Assembly: GCF_946848805.1 (NCBI RefSeq)
Contig: NZ_CAMPFU010000003.1
Location: forward strand, 406,001-470,000
Direction of reading: 5' to 3'
DNA from: Deinococcus sp. Marseille-Q6407
GTDB lineage: Bacteria; Deinococcota; Deinococci; Deinococcales; Deinococcaceae
DNA length: 64,000 nucleotides
The number at the start of each line of letters is the position of its first letter. Position 1 is the first letter of the stretch. Below the pieces are notes generated by a model that saw only the letters and a list, made by a program, of their open reading frames with translations, was not told where the DNA came from and did not search any database. Shown here in pieces: positions 19,889-30,376 of the stretch. Made by a program: the position numbers and the translations under genes.

Positions 19889-20794
19889 ATGCCCGCTGAC
19901 CCATCTCTTCAGTTCCGCCCTTTTGTGCCTGCCGACGCTGCCGCAGTGGCCCGCCTGTATGAGGCCAGTTGCCGGGGGCAGTGGCCCCTGACGGCTGCCG
20001 ACATCCTGGCGCAAAGCGGCCAGCGATGGGTCGCCGCAGAAGGTGAGGTGCGGGTAGCCAGCGTCCGGCTGGCTCCTTTCGGCGCCGGCGCGGAGGATGC
20101 CCTGCGCCTGAGCCTGTGTGGCGAGAGCCGCTGCTTCTCGGGGCTTTATCTGACAGCCCTGAGCGCTGTGGACCGGCGCAGCGCCGCTGGCCGGCCATTG
20201 TGCCGGGTGCTGGGCGTGGTGCGGGAAGACTGGAGCGAGCAGGTGCACTGGTTTCAGGCGACCGGCTTTGCCAACGTGTGGCAGAGTTTTGGAGCGCACC
20301 TTGACCTGACCGGCTTTGACCCGGAGCGCTTTGCACCGCAGCTGAAGCGGCTGTATCTGGCCGGTGCCGAGGTCCGCGAGTGGCAGCCGGCTGAAGGTTT
20401 GGAGGAGCTGTACGCCCTGCACCTCCAGTTTGAAGAAGACGCGCCCAGCACGCCGGCCATTCCAGCCGGGCACCTCAGCCGGGAGGAGTTTGCCGCTGCT
20501 CTGCGAAAGCAGCGTACCTGGGTCGTGTGGCAGGGACCAGAAGCCCTGGCCTATACCAGCTTCGCCTTCTCAGGCGGCCAGCCGGACAGCACTGGCACGG
20601 TGACCCGGCGGGACCGGCGCGGCCGGGGTCTGGCCACTGCCCTCAAAGCTCAGGCCCTGACCGAGCTGCGGCAGGCCGGCTGGACCCAGGCCAGTACCGG
20701 CGGCGCTGTCGCCAATCTGCCGATGCTGCGGGCCAATCTGCGGCTGGGATACCGGCCGGAGCCGCTGTGGCTGACTTTCGAGCGCCGCCTGTAG
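19889..20794 (+). CDS. GNAT-family acetyltransferase, two-domain
   Basis: A 301-residue protein. The N-terminal part has a degenerate GNAT fold (PFVPADAAAVARLYEAS; VLGVVREDWSEQVHWFQATGF). The C-terminal part has the acetyl-CoA loop TVTRRDRRGRGLATALKAQAL (about residues 231-251) and the typical end ANLPMLRANLRLGYRPEPLWLTFERRL. The acceptor is unknown. GGAGGC upstream may act as the ribosome binding site. It ends with TAG at 20792-20794, 25 nt from the converging hydrolase gene. Confidence 0.75.
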   Translation: MPADPSLQFRPFVPADAAAVARLYEASCRGQWPLTAADILAQSGQRWVAAEGEVRVASVRLAPFGAGAEDALRLSLCGESRCFSGLYLTALSAVDRRSAAGRPLCRVLGVVREDWSEQVHWFQATGFANVWQSFGAHLDLTGFDPERFAPQLKRLYLAGAEVREWQPAEGLEELYALHLQFEEDAPSTPAIPAGHLSREEFAAALRKQRTWVVWQGPEALAYTSFAFSGGQPDSTGTVTRRDRRGRGLATALKAQALTELRQAGWTQASTGGAVANLPMLRANLRLGYRPEPLWLTFERRL

Positions 20795-20819
20795 GAAGCA
20801 CTTATAGGAAGAAGAGCGG

Positions 20820-21617
20820 CTAGGTCAGACCCGACAGAAAGTGGGTGGTTGCGTCCAGCACAGCCTCACGCGCTTCACGGTGGGGGGTATGCCCGCAGCC
20901 GGGCAGCACCAGCGTCTGCACCGGCCCCCGCGCCGCCTCGGCCGTGCGCTAGACCTGCGCCAGCGTGCCGAACTCGTCACCCCGCCCCTGCATCAACAGC
21001 AGCGGCGCCTGAATCCGGTTCATCAGCGGTTCTACCGTCCAGTCGCGGTACTCGTCCGACAGCCAGGTGTCGGTCCAGGCGCGGTAGAGGGCGTCTACTC
21101 GGTCGCCGTGGTACTTGACCAGCCGCGCCGCGATATCGGTTTCGGTATAGGCACGGGCGGCGGCGGCCACTCCACGCCGGGTCACGTCCTCGTTGAAGAT
21201 GTGCCCGCCTTCAGTGATCACGGCGCTCACCCGCTGCGGGCAGAGAGCAGCGGCCAGCAGCGCAATGGTGGCCCCGTCGCTGTGACCGAACAGGACCGCT
21301 TGCCGCACGCCAGCCGCGTCCAGCAGGGCTGGCAGCACTCCCTGTGCCTCATGGATCAGGTAGTCGCGGGTCCGGGGCCGGTCGAAAGGGTCCGACTGCC
21401 CGTAGCCCAGCCGGTCATATACCAGCGCGTGCCGGCCTGCCGCGGCGGCCAGCGCCTGCGGAAAATCGCGCCAGGTCGCCGTGCAACCCAGCGAGTCGTG
21501 CAGGAAGACCAGCGGGGTCAGAGTGTCGGCCGGCCCGCCGGGAGGGTGACGCAGCCAGCGCACGGCCCAGGTCCGGCCGTCCAGCGTCAGCCGGTCATTC
21601 TGTTCCTGCAGAGTCAC
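20820..21617 (-). CDS. Alpha/beta hydrolase, interrupted by an in-frame TAG before the catalytic His
   Basis: The frame from GTG 21617 encodes an alpha/beta hydrolase with the oxyanion-region motif HDSLGC, YDRLGYGQSD, and nucleophile elbow GHSDG. Codon 223 is TAG (20949-20951). The same frame continues without change as RTAEAARGPVQTLVLPG, then CGHTPHREAREAVLDA, and ends SGLT at TAG 20820-20822. The catalytic His lies in GCGHTPH, beyond the internal stop, so the truncated product should be inactive unless the TAG is read through. The start overlaps the aminotransferase end by 23 bp. Confidence 0.78.
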
Positions 21618-22761
21618 TTTCGGCCTTCCGGGACTGCAGGTCAGCGATGGCCTGTCCCAGCCGTTCAATGCCCACACGAATCTGGTCCTCGTCGTTAAAG
21701 GCAAAGCACAGCCGGACATGGTCGGCAGAGTGGCCGTCCACCGAGAAGATGTCGCCCGGCTTGAAGACGACCCCGCGTTCGCGGGCCAGCGGCCCCAGTG
21801 CCTCCGCCGTCATGCCGGCCGGCAGCCGCAGCCACAGGAAATACCCGCCGTGCGGCTCCTGAAATTCGCACTCGGCAAAAGCCGGGGCCCGTAGGCTCTC
21901 GGCCATGGCAGCGGCGCGGGCACCGAACGTGTCCACGATGTCGCCCAGGTAACGGTCCAGCAGGCCCAGTTCCAGCACCGAGCGCACCAGCGAGGAGCCG
22001 ATAGGGTTGGTGCCCCCGGCGCTCTGCAAGGTGGGGTTGGTCACCAGATGCTCCAGCAGGTCGCGGCGGGCATGAATCCAGCCCACCCGCAGGCCCGGCG
22101 CCAGAATCTTGGAAAAGGTGCCCAGCGACACCACCCGGCCGCCGCCCACATACGCCGAGTAAGGCGGCGGTGGCGTGACCCCGTAGCTGAGCAGCTGATA
22201 CACCTCGTCGGCCACGAGGTAAAAGTCGTAGCGTTCGGCCAGGGCCACCAGGGCCTCGCGGCGCTCGCGGCTCTGGGTCAGGCCGGTGGGGTTGTGGTGT
22301 GACGGAATGGTGTACACCAGCCGGGGCCGGTGCTGCTGCACCAGGGCTTCCAGCGCCGCAGGTTCCAGGCCGTCATGGTCCATCGGGGCCGGAATCACCG
22401 TCAGGCCGTGGCTGCGCATCACGTCGGGCGCCGCGTAGTAAGTGTCTTCCTCCACGATGATCGTCTGTCCGGGCCGGGCCAACATGGTGCAGGCGATATC
22501 CAGCCCGCCCGAAATGCCGGCCGCAATCATCAGTTCCTCTGCCGGCACCTCAAAGCCGTAGTGCCGGGTCAGAAAAGCGGAGAGCTCGCGGCGCAGGCCC
22601 GGGTCACCCCACTCGTCGCCGTACTGCAGAAAGTAGGGATCACCCTGCGAGAAGCGGTGCTGGGCGGCCTGCTCGAATACGGCGTGCGGCAGCAAAGAGT
22701 CGGCGGGGTAGCCCAGGGCCAGATTGACGACCTGGGTCCGGGGCAGCGTGGCTGAAGTCAT
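21595..22761 (-). CDS. PLP-dependent aminotransferase, class I/II (2-aminoadipate/aromatic type)
   Basis: A 388-residue fold-type I aminotransferase. NLALGYPADSLLP and YGDEWGDPGLRREL are typical of the LysN/ARO8/MocR-domain group. Other marks are the YTIPSHHNPTG strand, VADEVYQLL, and the PLP lysine in SLGTFSKILAPGLRVGW (about residue 230). I start at the ATG at 22761 (MTSATLPRT) with AAAGGA upstream. The substrate could be 2-aminoadipate, aromatic or branched amino acids; the neighbouring amino-acid importer suggests amino-acid catabolism. Confidence 0.83.
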   Translation of the reverse strand: MTSATLPRTQVVNLALGYPADSLLPHAVFEQAAQHRFSQGDPYFLQYGDEWGDPGLRRELSAFLTRHYGFEVPAEELMIAAGISGGLDIACTMLARPGQTIIVEEDTYYAAPDVMRSHGLTVIPAPMDHDGLEPAALEALVQQHRPRLVYTIPSHHNPTGLTQSRERREALVALAERYDFYLVADEVYQLLSYGVTPPPPYSAYVGGGRVVSLGTFSKILAPGLRVGWIHARRDLLEHLVTNPTLQSAGGTNPIGSSLVRSVLELGLLDRYLGDIVDTFGARAAAMAESLRAPAFAECEFQEPHGGYFLWLRLPAGMTAEALGPLARERGVVFKPGDIFSVDGHSADHVRLCFAFNDEDQIRVGIERLGQAIADLQSRKAESDSAGTE

Positions 22762-22869
22762 AAGAATGTCCTTTCCGCCCGGCCGGGCCGGAATAGCTGT
22801 GTGCGTGCTGTCACTCTGCCCCAGCGCCGGCCGGATTTGCAAGGTGCAGCGCTGGAAGCAGAATCCAGG

Positions 22870-23649
22870 TCAGTGGTTCAGCACGCGGCTGAGGAAGTTC
22901 TGGGTCCGCTCCAACCGGGGCGCCCCGAAGAACTCGGCCGGCGGCAGGTCCTCAAGCAGCTCGCCCCGGTCCATGAACACCACCCGGTCGGCCACCTCGC
23001 GGGCAAAGCCCATCTCGTGGGTCACCACGATCATGGTCATGCCTTCTTCGGCCAGGCCGCGCATCACGTCCAGCACCTCGCCCACCACTTCCGGATCGAG
23101 GGCCGAGGTGGGTTCGTCGAACAGCATCACCTGCGGCTGCATCGCCAGGGCGCGGGCAATCGCCACCCGCTGCTGCTGACCGCCCGAGAGCTGCGGAGGA
23201 AACTTGCCCGCCTGCTCGGCAATACCGACCCGTTCCAGCAGCGCGGCCGCCCGCTCGCGTGCCTGAACGTCCGAGAGCCCCCGCAGCTTGCGCGGCGCCA
23301 GCGTCACGTTGTCCAGCACGCTCATGTGGGGAAACAGGTTGAAGCTCTGGAAAACCATCCCCACCTCGCGGCGCACCAGTGGCAGGTTGTGCGCTTCGGT
23401 CAGGCGGTGGCCGTTGACCACGATGTCGCCCTGCTGGAATTCCTCCAGCCGGTTGATGCAGCGAATCAGGGTGGATTTGCCCGAGCCCGAAGGCCCCACG
23501 ATCACGACCTTCTGCCCCGGCTGCACCTGCATGTCCACGTCTTTCAGGACGTGATGGTCTCCATACCACTTGTTCAGGCCACGGACGTCAATGATGGGTT
23601 CACCGCTCATGGGCACCTCGTTTTCTACAGTCACGGTCTGGGTGGTCAC
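22870..23649 (-). CDS. Polar amino-acid ABC transporter, ATP-binding protein (GlnQ type)
   Basis: A 259-residue ABC ATPase with [15 protein letters not shown] (Walker A, about residues 51-58), [15 protein letters not shown] (signature), [14 protein letters not shown] (Walker B) and [11 protein letters not shown] (H-loop). [12 protein letters not shown] and [13 protein letters not shown] are typical of the GlnQ/HisP subgroup. The start at 23649 overlaps the permease stop by 4 bp, so the genes are coupled. Together with the next two genes it makes a complete importer. Confidence 0.92.
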   Translation of the reverse strand: MTTQTVTVENEVPMSGEPIIDVRGLNKWYGDHHVLKDVDMQVQPGQKVVIVGPSGSGKSTLIRCINRLEEFQQGDIVVNGHRLTEAHNLPLVRREVGMVFQSFNLFPHMSVLDNVTLAPRKLRGLSDVQARERAAALLERVGIAEQAGKFPPQLSGGQQQRVAIARALAMQPQVMLFDEPTSALDPEVVGEVLDVMRGLAEEGMTMIVVTHEMGFAREVADRVVFMDRGELLEDLPPAEFFGAPRLERTQNFLSRVLNH

Positions 23650-24305
23650 CTGCGCTCACCCGCGCCCCAGCGCCGCTCCAGACGGGTTGAGAGGAAGCTC
23701 AGCACCAGCGTCATGGCAAGGTACACCAGCGCAATCGCCAGGTACATCTCGAACGGCTTGTAGGTGCGCGAGGCCACGATCTGCCCGGCGCGGGTCAGTT
23801 CGACCAGGGCGATAGAGGAGAGCAGCGAAGTGTTCTTCAGCAGGTTGAGGGCCTCGTTGACCAGCGGCGGCAGCACCCGCCGGAACGCCTGCGGCAGCAC
23901 GATATAGCGCATGGTGTCGCGCGGGGAGAAGCCCAGCGACAGCGACGCTTCGGTCTGCCCGAGCGGCACGCCCTGAATGCCCGAACGCATGATCTCGGCC
24001 ACATAAGCCGCCGAGTTCAGCGAGAAGGCCAGCACCCCGGCCGGAAACGGGTCCATATTGACACCGGTCACCTGCGGCAGGCCGAAATAAATCAGGAAAA
24101 TCTGCACCAGCAGCGGCGTGCCGCGAATCAGTTCAATATAGGCGGTCGCCAGCCACGACAGCGGCTTGATAGGGGACAGCCGCGCCAGGGCCAGCAGGGT
24201 TCCCAGAACGGTCCCGGCCACCAAGGAGATGGCCGTGACTTCGATGGTGAGAACAGCCGCCTGAAGCAGATAAGGCAGGTTGTTGGCGATTAACTGAAAA
24301 TCCAT
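23646..24305 (-). CDS. Polar amino-acid ABC transporter, permease
   Basis: A 219-residue HisMQ-type permease with about five membrane helices. Family marks are [40 protein letters not shown] and the EAA loop [29 protein letters not shown] (about residues 139-167). It lies 10 nt downstream of the binding lipoprotein gene and overlaps the ATPase gene. Confidence 0.92.
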   Translation of the reverse strand: MDFQLIANNLPYLLQAAVLTIEVTAISLVAGTVLGTLLALARLSPIKPLSWLATAYIELIRGTPLLVQIFLIYFGLPQVTGVNMDPFPAGVLAFSLNSAAYVAEIMRSGIQGVPLGQTEASLSLGFSPRDTMRYIVLPQAFRRVLPPLVNEALNLLKNTSLLSSIALVELTRAGQIVASRTYKPFEMYLAIALVYLAMTLVLSFLSTRLERRWGAGERR

Positions 24306-24315
24306 CCGGGGGCGC

Positions 24316-25155
24316 TTACTTCGCCTGGGTGTTGAACCACTTGTCGTGGATCTGCTTCATCTGGCCGTTTTGCTGCACGGTCGCCAGCGCAGCGTTCAGT
24401 TCAGCCACCAGGTCGGTGCATTCCAGGCGGGTCGCCAGGGCCTTGTTGCCACCGTCCATCTGACCGGCCAGCTTCACGTCCTTGTTGGCCTTGACATAGT
24501 TGTCGCCAGCCGGGGCGTCCACGATCATTGAATCGATTTGACCGGCCTTGAGGGCCGCCAGCGCTTCGCTGAACAGGTTGAAGGTGCGCACGTCGGCGCC
24601 GTCGATCTTGGCAGCCATGTCGGCCTGTACGGTGCCCAGCTGCACGCCCACCGTCTTGCCCTTGAGGGTGTCGGGGCCGTTGATGCCAGTGTCCTTGGCC
24701 GACACCACGATCACGTTCTTGGTTTCTTCATAAGGATCGCTGAACGACACCGACTTGGCGCGCTCCTCGGTCTTGGTCAGGCCCGCGGCAATCAGGTCGG
24801 CGCGGTTCGCGATCAGGGAAGGAATCAGGCCGTCGAAGCCCTGCCCGGTGAATTTAGCCTCGATGCCGATTTCCTTGGCCAGAGCGTTGACCAAGTCCAC
24901 ATCGAAGCCCACGATCTGGTTCTGCTCGTTGGTGGATTCGTAAGGCGGGTAGTCCGGGCTGGTGATCACGCGCAGGCCGTCCTTGCGGATCTTGTCCATG
25001 CAGGTGCCGCCGCCTGCGGGCGCGGTGGTGGCCGTGGTGCTCTGACTGGCGGTAGTCTGTGTGGTCGAGGTGGTCTTGGTTTCCTGCTTGGTGCAGGCGC
25101 TCAGGGACAGGGTCCCCAGCATCATCAGGGGCAAAACAGCTGATAGATATTTCAT
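24316..25155 (-). CDS. Polar amino-acid ABC transporter, substrate-binding lipoprotein
   Basis: A 279-residue family 3 solute-binding protein. The lipobox LSAC gives a lipidated Cys at residue 21. A Thr/Ser/Gln-rich tether of about 28 residues follows. The binding domain begins LRVITSPDYPPYESTNEQNQIVGFDVDL, the classic SBP_bac_3 opening, and contains YEETKNVIVV and GKTVGVQLGTVQADMA. GGAGGAAAC precedes the ATG. It is first in the three-gene minus-strand operon. Which amino acid it binds is not evident. Confidence 0.92.
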   Translation of the reverse strand: MKYLSAVLPLMMLGTLSLSACTKQETKTTSTTQTTASQSTTATTAPAGGGTCMDKIRKDGLRVITSPDYPPYESTNEQNQIVGFDVDLVNALAKEIGIEAKFTGQGFDGLIPSLIANRADLIAAGLTKTEERAKSVSFSDPYEETKNVIVVSAKDTGINGPDTLKGKTVGVQLGTVQADMAAKIDGADVRTFNLFSEALAALKAGQIDSMIVDAPAGDNYVKANKDVKLAGQMDGGNKALATRLECTDLVAELNAALATVQQNGQMKQIHDKWFNTQAK

Positions 25156-25434
25156 GGTTGTTTCCTCCGGGGAAGCCGGGCGCTGCTTCAGACAGCACCA
25201 CTTATCCCCGCGATGTTATCCCCGGCAGGATACTTATGCAACTTTCACAGGCCGGCCTGAGCGTGCTCTGGACGCTTTTCTACCGTTTCCAGGCGTGCAG
25301 GTCCAGCGAAGGTGGACAGACGGGCGTAGCGCGGCAGGCCCGTCCCGGACTGAATAAACCGAATAACTATCCGGGCGGGCCCGCCAAGCCGGCGGCGCCC
25401 CGGCCGGCGTGCAAATCTGTGAGAGCCCGCCCCG

Positions 25435-25440
25435 TACACT
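25435..25440 (+). promoter_or_regulatory. -10 element of the prepilin peptidase gene
   Basis: TACACT ends 7 nt before the GTG at 25448, with no ribosome binding site, supporting that GTG as a leaderless start. Confidence 0.5.
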
Positions 25441-25447
25441 GCGGGCC

Positions 25448-26656
25448 GTGGAACTCCTGCCCCTGCCCATCATCCTGCTCATCGCCCTGGTGTTCGGGCT
25501 GCTGATCGGGTCCTTTACCAACGTGCTGATCTGGCGGCTGCCGCGCGGCGAGAGCATTTCCTTTCCGCCCAGCCACTGCCCCAACTGTGACCACCCGCTG
25601 GCCCCGAAAGACCTGGTGCCGGTCTTTTCCTGGCTGAGCCTGGGCGGGAAGTGCCGCTACTGCGGGGCGCCCATTAAGCCGCGCTATCCGGTGATAGAGC
25701 TGATTTCGGGCGTGGCCTACGCCCTGATCGCCTACTTCTATCCGCCGGCCGCTTACGGACTGGGCACCTTGGGATTGATGCTGCTGTTCACCATCCTGCT
25801 GGCCGGCAGCGCGATTGACCTGGATACCTATACCATTCCCGACGAGCTGACGCTGCCGGGCGTGGCGCTGGGGCTGGGCTTTGCCGCGCTGGCTGGAACG
25901 GGGCTGGCCGGGACGGGAGTGGCTGAAACAGGAGTGGCAGGAGGCGGCCTGCCGACCCTGCCCAAAGCGCTGCCCGAAGCGCTGGCCGGGGCGCTCACCG
26001 GCGCCGGGCTGCTGATGACCATTGACCTGATCGGGTCGTGGGTGCTGCGGCGCTTCCGCGAGCGGCAGTATCCGGATGCACCGATCGGGCACCAGCAGAT
26101 TGCGCTGGCGCTGCTGGTCGGGGCCTGGGCCGGGCCGCTGTGGGGCCTGGGCGCGGCGCTGCTCTCGGCGGCAGTCAATGCGGCGGCGCGGCGGGTGGTA
26201 CGTGTGCCGGAACTGCTGACCCTGGGTGGGGCGCTGCTCAGCCTGGCACTGGGGGCGAACTTCGGGCGCGACCCGCTGGGCATGGTCAATGGGGCGCTCC
26301 AGGGCGCAGGTGCAGCGGCGCTGATTGCCGGGCTGTACTGGTGGATTCAGTACGCCTTCGTTCAGAAGCAGAGCGGCGAAACGGAGGCCGAGGAAGACGC
26401 CCCTTTCGACCCCAGTGCGATGGGCTTCGGGGACGTGAAGCTGGCCGGCGTGATCGGCGCTTTCCTAGGCGTGAGCGGCGTGCTGGTCAGCATCGGCGTG
26501 GCGATCTTTGCAGGGGCCATCCTGGGGCTACTGCAAATGGCGCTGAAGTCCGAAAACCGCCTGAAGTTCGGCCCTTACCTGGCCATTGGTGCCGTGGTCG
26601 CCATGCTATGGGGCAATCACCTGGTGGCGTGGTACCGGGGCCTGCTGGGCCTCTGA
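25448..26656 (+). CDS. pilD: Prepilin peptidase / N-methyltransferase (PilD, type A24)
   Basis: Membrane aspartyl protease that cleaves and N-methylates type IV prepilins. Two CxxC pairs (CPNC and CRYC) form the zinc-binding cytoplasmic loop of the methyltransferase half. The two catalytic aspartates lie in SAIDLDTYTIPD and GFGDVKLAGVIGAFLG. At 402 residues it is ~120 longer than usual: between the two Asp motifs are an Ala/Gly/Thr-rich repeat (GTGLAGTGVAETGVAGGG) and extra hydrophobic helices. Deinococcus is naturally competent and needs type IV pilins, which fits. Confidence 0.92.
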   Translation: MELLPLPIILLIALVFGLLIGSFTNVLIWRLPRGESISFPPSHCPNCDHPLAPKDLVPVFSWLSLGGKCRYCGAPIKPRYPVIELISGVAYALIAYFYPPAAYGLGTLGLMLLFTILLAGSAIDLDTYTIPDELTLPGVALGLGFAALAGTGLAGTGVAETGVAGGGLPTLPKALPEALAGALTGAGLLMTIDLIGSWVLRRFRERQYPDAPIGHQQIALALLVGAWAGPLWGLGAALLSAAVNAAARRVVRVPELLTLGGALLSLALGANFGRDPLGMVNGALQGAGAAALIAGLYWWIQYAFVQKQSGETEAEEDAPFDPSAMGFGDVKLAGVIGAFLGVSGVLVSIGVAIFAGAILGLLQMALKSENRLKFGPYLAIGAVVAMLWGNHLVAWYRGLLGL

Positions 26657-26660
26657 GCTT

Positions 26661-27347
26661 TCAGGCCCGCCGCAGCGGCGAGACGAGCGTTTCGGCCCCC
26701 AGCGTCCCGGCCAGTTCCCAGAACTCCCGGTCATGGGCCGGGTTGGTCCAGGCCGGCGACTGCACCAGTACCAGCGCGGTGACTTCGGCGGGGTCTGGCA
26801 GCGCGGCCGAGCGGGTCAGCTTCACCCGCGCCAGCGCCTCGGCGGGCAGCAGCGGTTCCAGCTCAGCGCGGGTGCGGGCCAGGTCAAAGCCCTCGGCCAC
26901 CGGCAACTCCGCGTGCCAGAGGGGATAGCGGCATTCATAGTGCGCGGCCAGCCCGGCCCCCAGTGCCAGCCCGGCCCAGTTGCCGGGGCGCAGGCGGATG
27001 CCGTCGCCGCTGAAGGAAGTCAGGTCATGGTGGCTGTCTATATTCAGCACCTCCTGCCCCGGCCCAAAGCGCTCCAGCAAAGGCCAGATATCGGCGTGCG
27101 AGAGGGTCACGAAAGCCGGCAGGCCCGCGTACCGTGCCAGAGCTTCCCAGCCAGGGTACAGCGGGAAATCGTCGGCCAGGGCGTCCCAGCCGGCGCCGGA
27201 GCCGCCACGCTGCTGGCTGCGCTTCCGGGCCCGCTCACGCCAGCGCTCCAGCCGGTCAGCGTCCCGGTCGGCCGTGCCCCAGATGGGCGCGTCGAACACC
27301 AGCTCGCGGGTGCCGGAATAGGCATCCCAGTCTATGGAGAGCAGCAC
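26661..27347 (-). CDS. Hypothetical protein, possible arginase-like fold
   Basis: A 228-residue protein I do not firmly recognise. It opens LLSIDWDAYSGTRELVFDAPIWG and has NIDSHHDL near residue 105, a pattern like the metal-binding D-x-H-x-D of the arginase/deacetylase fold and of UPF0489-type proteins. A second acidic/His-rich stretch is not obvious, so enzyme activity is doubtful. It converges with pilD, the stops being 4 bp apart, and diverges from the LmbE gene. Confidence 0.5.
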   Translation of the reverse strand: MLLSIDWDAYSGTRELVFDAPIWGTADRDADRLERWRERARKRSQQRGGSGAGWDALADDFPLYPGWEALARYAGLPAFVTLSHADIWPLLERFGPGQEVLNIDSHHDLTSFSGDGIRLRPGNWAGLALGAGLAAHYECRYPLWHAELPVAEGFDLARTRAELEPLLPAEALARVKLTRSAALPDPAEVTALVLVQSPAWTNPAHDREFWELAGTLGAETLVSPLRRA

Positions 27348-27440
27348 GGGAGTCAGTCTAGCCGCAGCCTGAACACGTTAGGCGGCGCAGCCAGCAAACC
27401 GGTCATGCCGTGAGCCACGGTGCGCCCCGGCCGGCTGCCC

Positions 27441-27446
27441 TATGCT
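27441..27446 (+). promoter_or_regulatory. -10 element of the LmbE gene at 27454
   Basis: TATGCT ends 7 nt before the ATG at 27454. The ATG at 27442 lies inside it and so is unlikely to be the start. Confidence 0.5.
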
Positions 27447-27453
27447 GGGCCGC

Positions 27454-28152
<699 letters not shown>

Positions 28153-28216
28153 GGCCTAGCGGCGGGGCAGCGGCAGCAGCTAAGCCACTGTCCTGCCAGG
28201 CCGCCTCCAGAGCCGC

Positions 28217-30376
28217 TCAGGCCGGCTGGGTCTGCCGGGCGGTCAGCAGCCGCAGGGTATCCCGCGCTGCGCTGAGAATCGGGGTGCCAGGGCCGAAGAT
28301 ACCCACCACACCCGCGTCATACAGTGCTTGGTAGTCCTGCTGCGGAATCACGCCGCCGGCGATCACCAGAATGTCGCCGGCGCCTTCCGCCTTCAGCGCC
28401 GCAATCAGCTGCGGAATCAGGGTCTTGTGCCCGGCCGCCTGGCTGCTCACACCCACGATGTATACGTCGTTCTCAATGGCCTGCCGCGCGGCTTCCTCGG
28501 GAGTCTGAAACAGGGGAGACACGTCCACATCGAAGCCCAGGTCGGCAAAGCCGGTAGCAATCACTTTGGCGCCCCGGTCGTGGCCGTCCTGGCCCATTTT
28601 GGCCACCAGGATGCGTGGGCGGCGGCCTTCTGCCTCAGCGAAAGCACTGATTTCCGCCTGCAGTTCGCTGAATTCGTCCACCCCCTCGTAGCCCTGCGCG
28701 TACACGCCGCTGAGGGTCTGCACTTCTGCCTGGTGACGGCCCCACACGTCTTCCAGGGCACTCGACACCTCGCCCAGGGTGGCCCGCGCCCGCATCGCTT
28801 CCACGCTGAGGGCCAGCAGGTTGCCCTCGCCGCTGCGGGCCGCTTCACGCAGGGCACTGAGGGTTTCCTCCACCCGCGCCGAATCGCGCTCAGCCTTGAG
28901 CTTCTGCAGGCGGGCAATCTGCGAATCGCGCACCACCGCGTTGTCGATGTCCAGGACCTCGTAGGCGCTGTCGTCTCGGTCCAGGCGGTACTTGTTGACG
29001 CCCACGATCACGTCCTGTCCGCGGTCGATCCGGGCCTGCTTGCGCGCCGCCGATTCCTCGATTCGCAGCTTGGGAATGCCCTGCTCGATGGCTTTGGCCA
29101 TGCCGCCCAGCTCCTCCACCTCGCGCATCAGCTCGCGGGCTTTGTCAGCCAGATCGTGGGTCAGGCGCTCCATCAGGTAGCTGCCGCCCCAGGGGTCCAC
29201 CACGTCGGTCACGCCAGTTTCTTCTTGAATGATCAGCTGGGTATTGCGGGCAATCCGGGCGCTGAAGTCGGTGGGCAGGCCGATTGCCTCATCAAAAGCG
29301 TTGGTGTGCAGGCTCTGGGTGCCGCCGAACACCGCCGCCATCGCCTCGACCGCCGTGCGCACCACGTTGTTGTAGGGATCCTGCTCGGTCAGTGACCAGC
29401 CGGAGGTCTGGCAGTGGGTACGCAGCATCCGGCTCTGAGGGTTTTTGGGCTCAAACTGGCTCATGATCTCGTCCCACAGCAGCCGGGCGGCACGCAACTT
29501 GGCGACTTCGGTGTAGAAGTTCATGCCGATAGCAAAAAAGAAGCTCAGGCGCGGCGCAAAAGCGTCCACGTCCAGCCCACTTTGCAGCGCCGCCTTGACG
29601 TACTCCAGCCCGTCGGAGAGGGTATAGGCCAGCTCCAGCGCAGCGTTGGCGCCGGCTTCCTGCAGGTGGTAGCCCGAAATGGAGATGGAATTAAAGCGCG
29701 GCATCTCGCTGGCGGTGTAGGCGATGATGTCGGCAATGATGCGCATGGACGGCTCCGGCGGGTAGATATAAGTGTTGCGCACCATGAATTCCTTGAGGAT
29801 GTCGTTCTGGATAGTGCCCGAAAGCTGGCTTCTGGGCACCCCCTGTTCCTCGCCGGCCACGATGAAGCCGGCCAGCACCGGCAGCACCGCGCCGTTCATG
29901 GTCATGGAAACCGACATCTGGTCCAGCGGAATACCGTCGAAGAGGATTTTCATGTCCTCTACCGAATCGATCGCCACGCCGGCCTTGCCCACGTCGCCCA
30001 CCACGCGGGGGTGGTCCGAGTCGTAGCCGCGGTGGGTAGCGAGGTCAAAAGCCACGCTGAGGCCCTTTTGTCCGGCGGCCAGGTTGCGGCGGTAAAAGGC
30101 GTTGGACTCCTCGGCGGTGGAAAAGCCGGCGTATTGCCTGATGGTCCAGGGCCGGGCCGCGTACATGGTGGCGCGGGGCCCACGGGTAAACGGCGAGAAA
30201 CCCGGCAGAGTATCGGTTTCCAGGCCTTCTACGTCGGCAGCGGTATACAGCGGCTTGAGGGTCAGCCCTTCGGCAGTCAGCCGGTTCAGTTTCTCGGGGC
30301 TTTCGCCGCGCAGGTCCTTGGTGGCGAGCGCCTGCCAGTCTTGCAGGGCGGGGCGCTTGGGTGCGGAATCGGTCAT
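28217..30376 (-). CDS. mutA: Methylmalonyl-CoA mutase, large (catalytic) subunit
   Basis: Coenzyme B12 enzyme interconverting (R)-methylmalonyl-CoA and succinyl-CoA, 719 residues with both domains. The N-terminal barrel shows [38 protein letters not shown] and [12 protein letters not shown]. The C-terminal cobalamin domain has [13 protein letters not shown] (His ligand), [10 protein letters not shown] and [12 protein letters not shown]. The start at ATG 30376 has AAGGAG 7 nt upstream; the ORF runs further but that part is not mutase-like. No small subunit or MeaB chaperone gene is adjacent. Confidence 0.93.
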   Translation of the reverse strand: MTDSAPKRPALQDWQALATKDLRGESPEKLNRLTAEGLTLKPLYTAADVEGLETDTLPGFSPFTRGPRATMYAARPWTIRQYAGFSTAEESNAFYRRNLAAGQKGLSVAFDLATHRGYDSDHPRVVGDVGKAGVAIDSVEDMKILFDGIPLDQMSVSMTMNGAVLPVLAGFIVAGEEQGVPRSQLSGTIQNDILKEFMVRNTYIYPPEPSMRIIADIIAYTASEMPRFNSISISGYHLQEAGANAALELAYTLSDGLEYVKAALQSGLDVDAFAPRLSFFFAIGMNFYTEVAKLRAARLLWDEIMSQFEPKNPQSRMLRTHCQTSGWSLTEQDPYNNVVRTAVEAMAAVFGGTQSLHTNAFDEAIGLPTDFSARIARNTQLIIQEETGVTDVVDPWGGSYLMERLTHDLADKARELMREVEELGGMAKAIEQGIPKLRIEESAARKQARIDRGQDVIVGVNKYRLDRDDSAYEVLDIDNAVVRDSQIARLQKLKAERDSARVEETLSALREAARSGEGNLLALSVEAMRARATLGEVSSALEDVWGRHQAEVQTLSGVYAQGYEGVDEFSELQAEISAFAEAEGRRPRILVAKMGQDGHDRGAKVIATGFADLGFDVDVSPLFQTPEEAARQAIENDVYIVGVSSQAAGHKTLIPQLIAALKAEGAGDILVIAGGVIPQQDYQALYDAGVVGIFGPGTPILSAARDTLRLLTARQTQPA

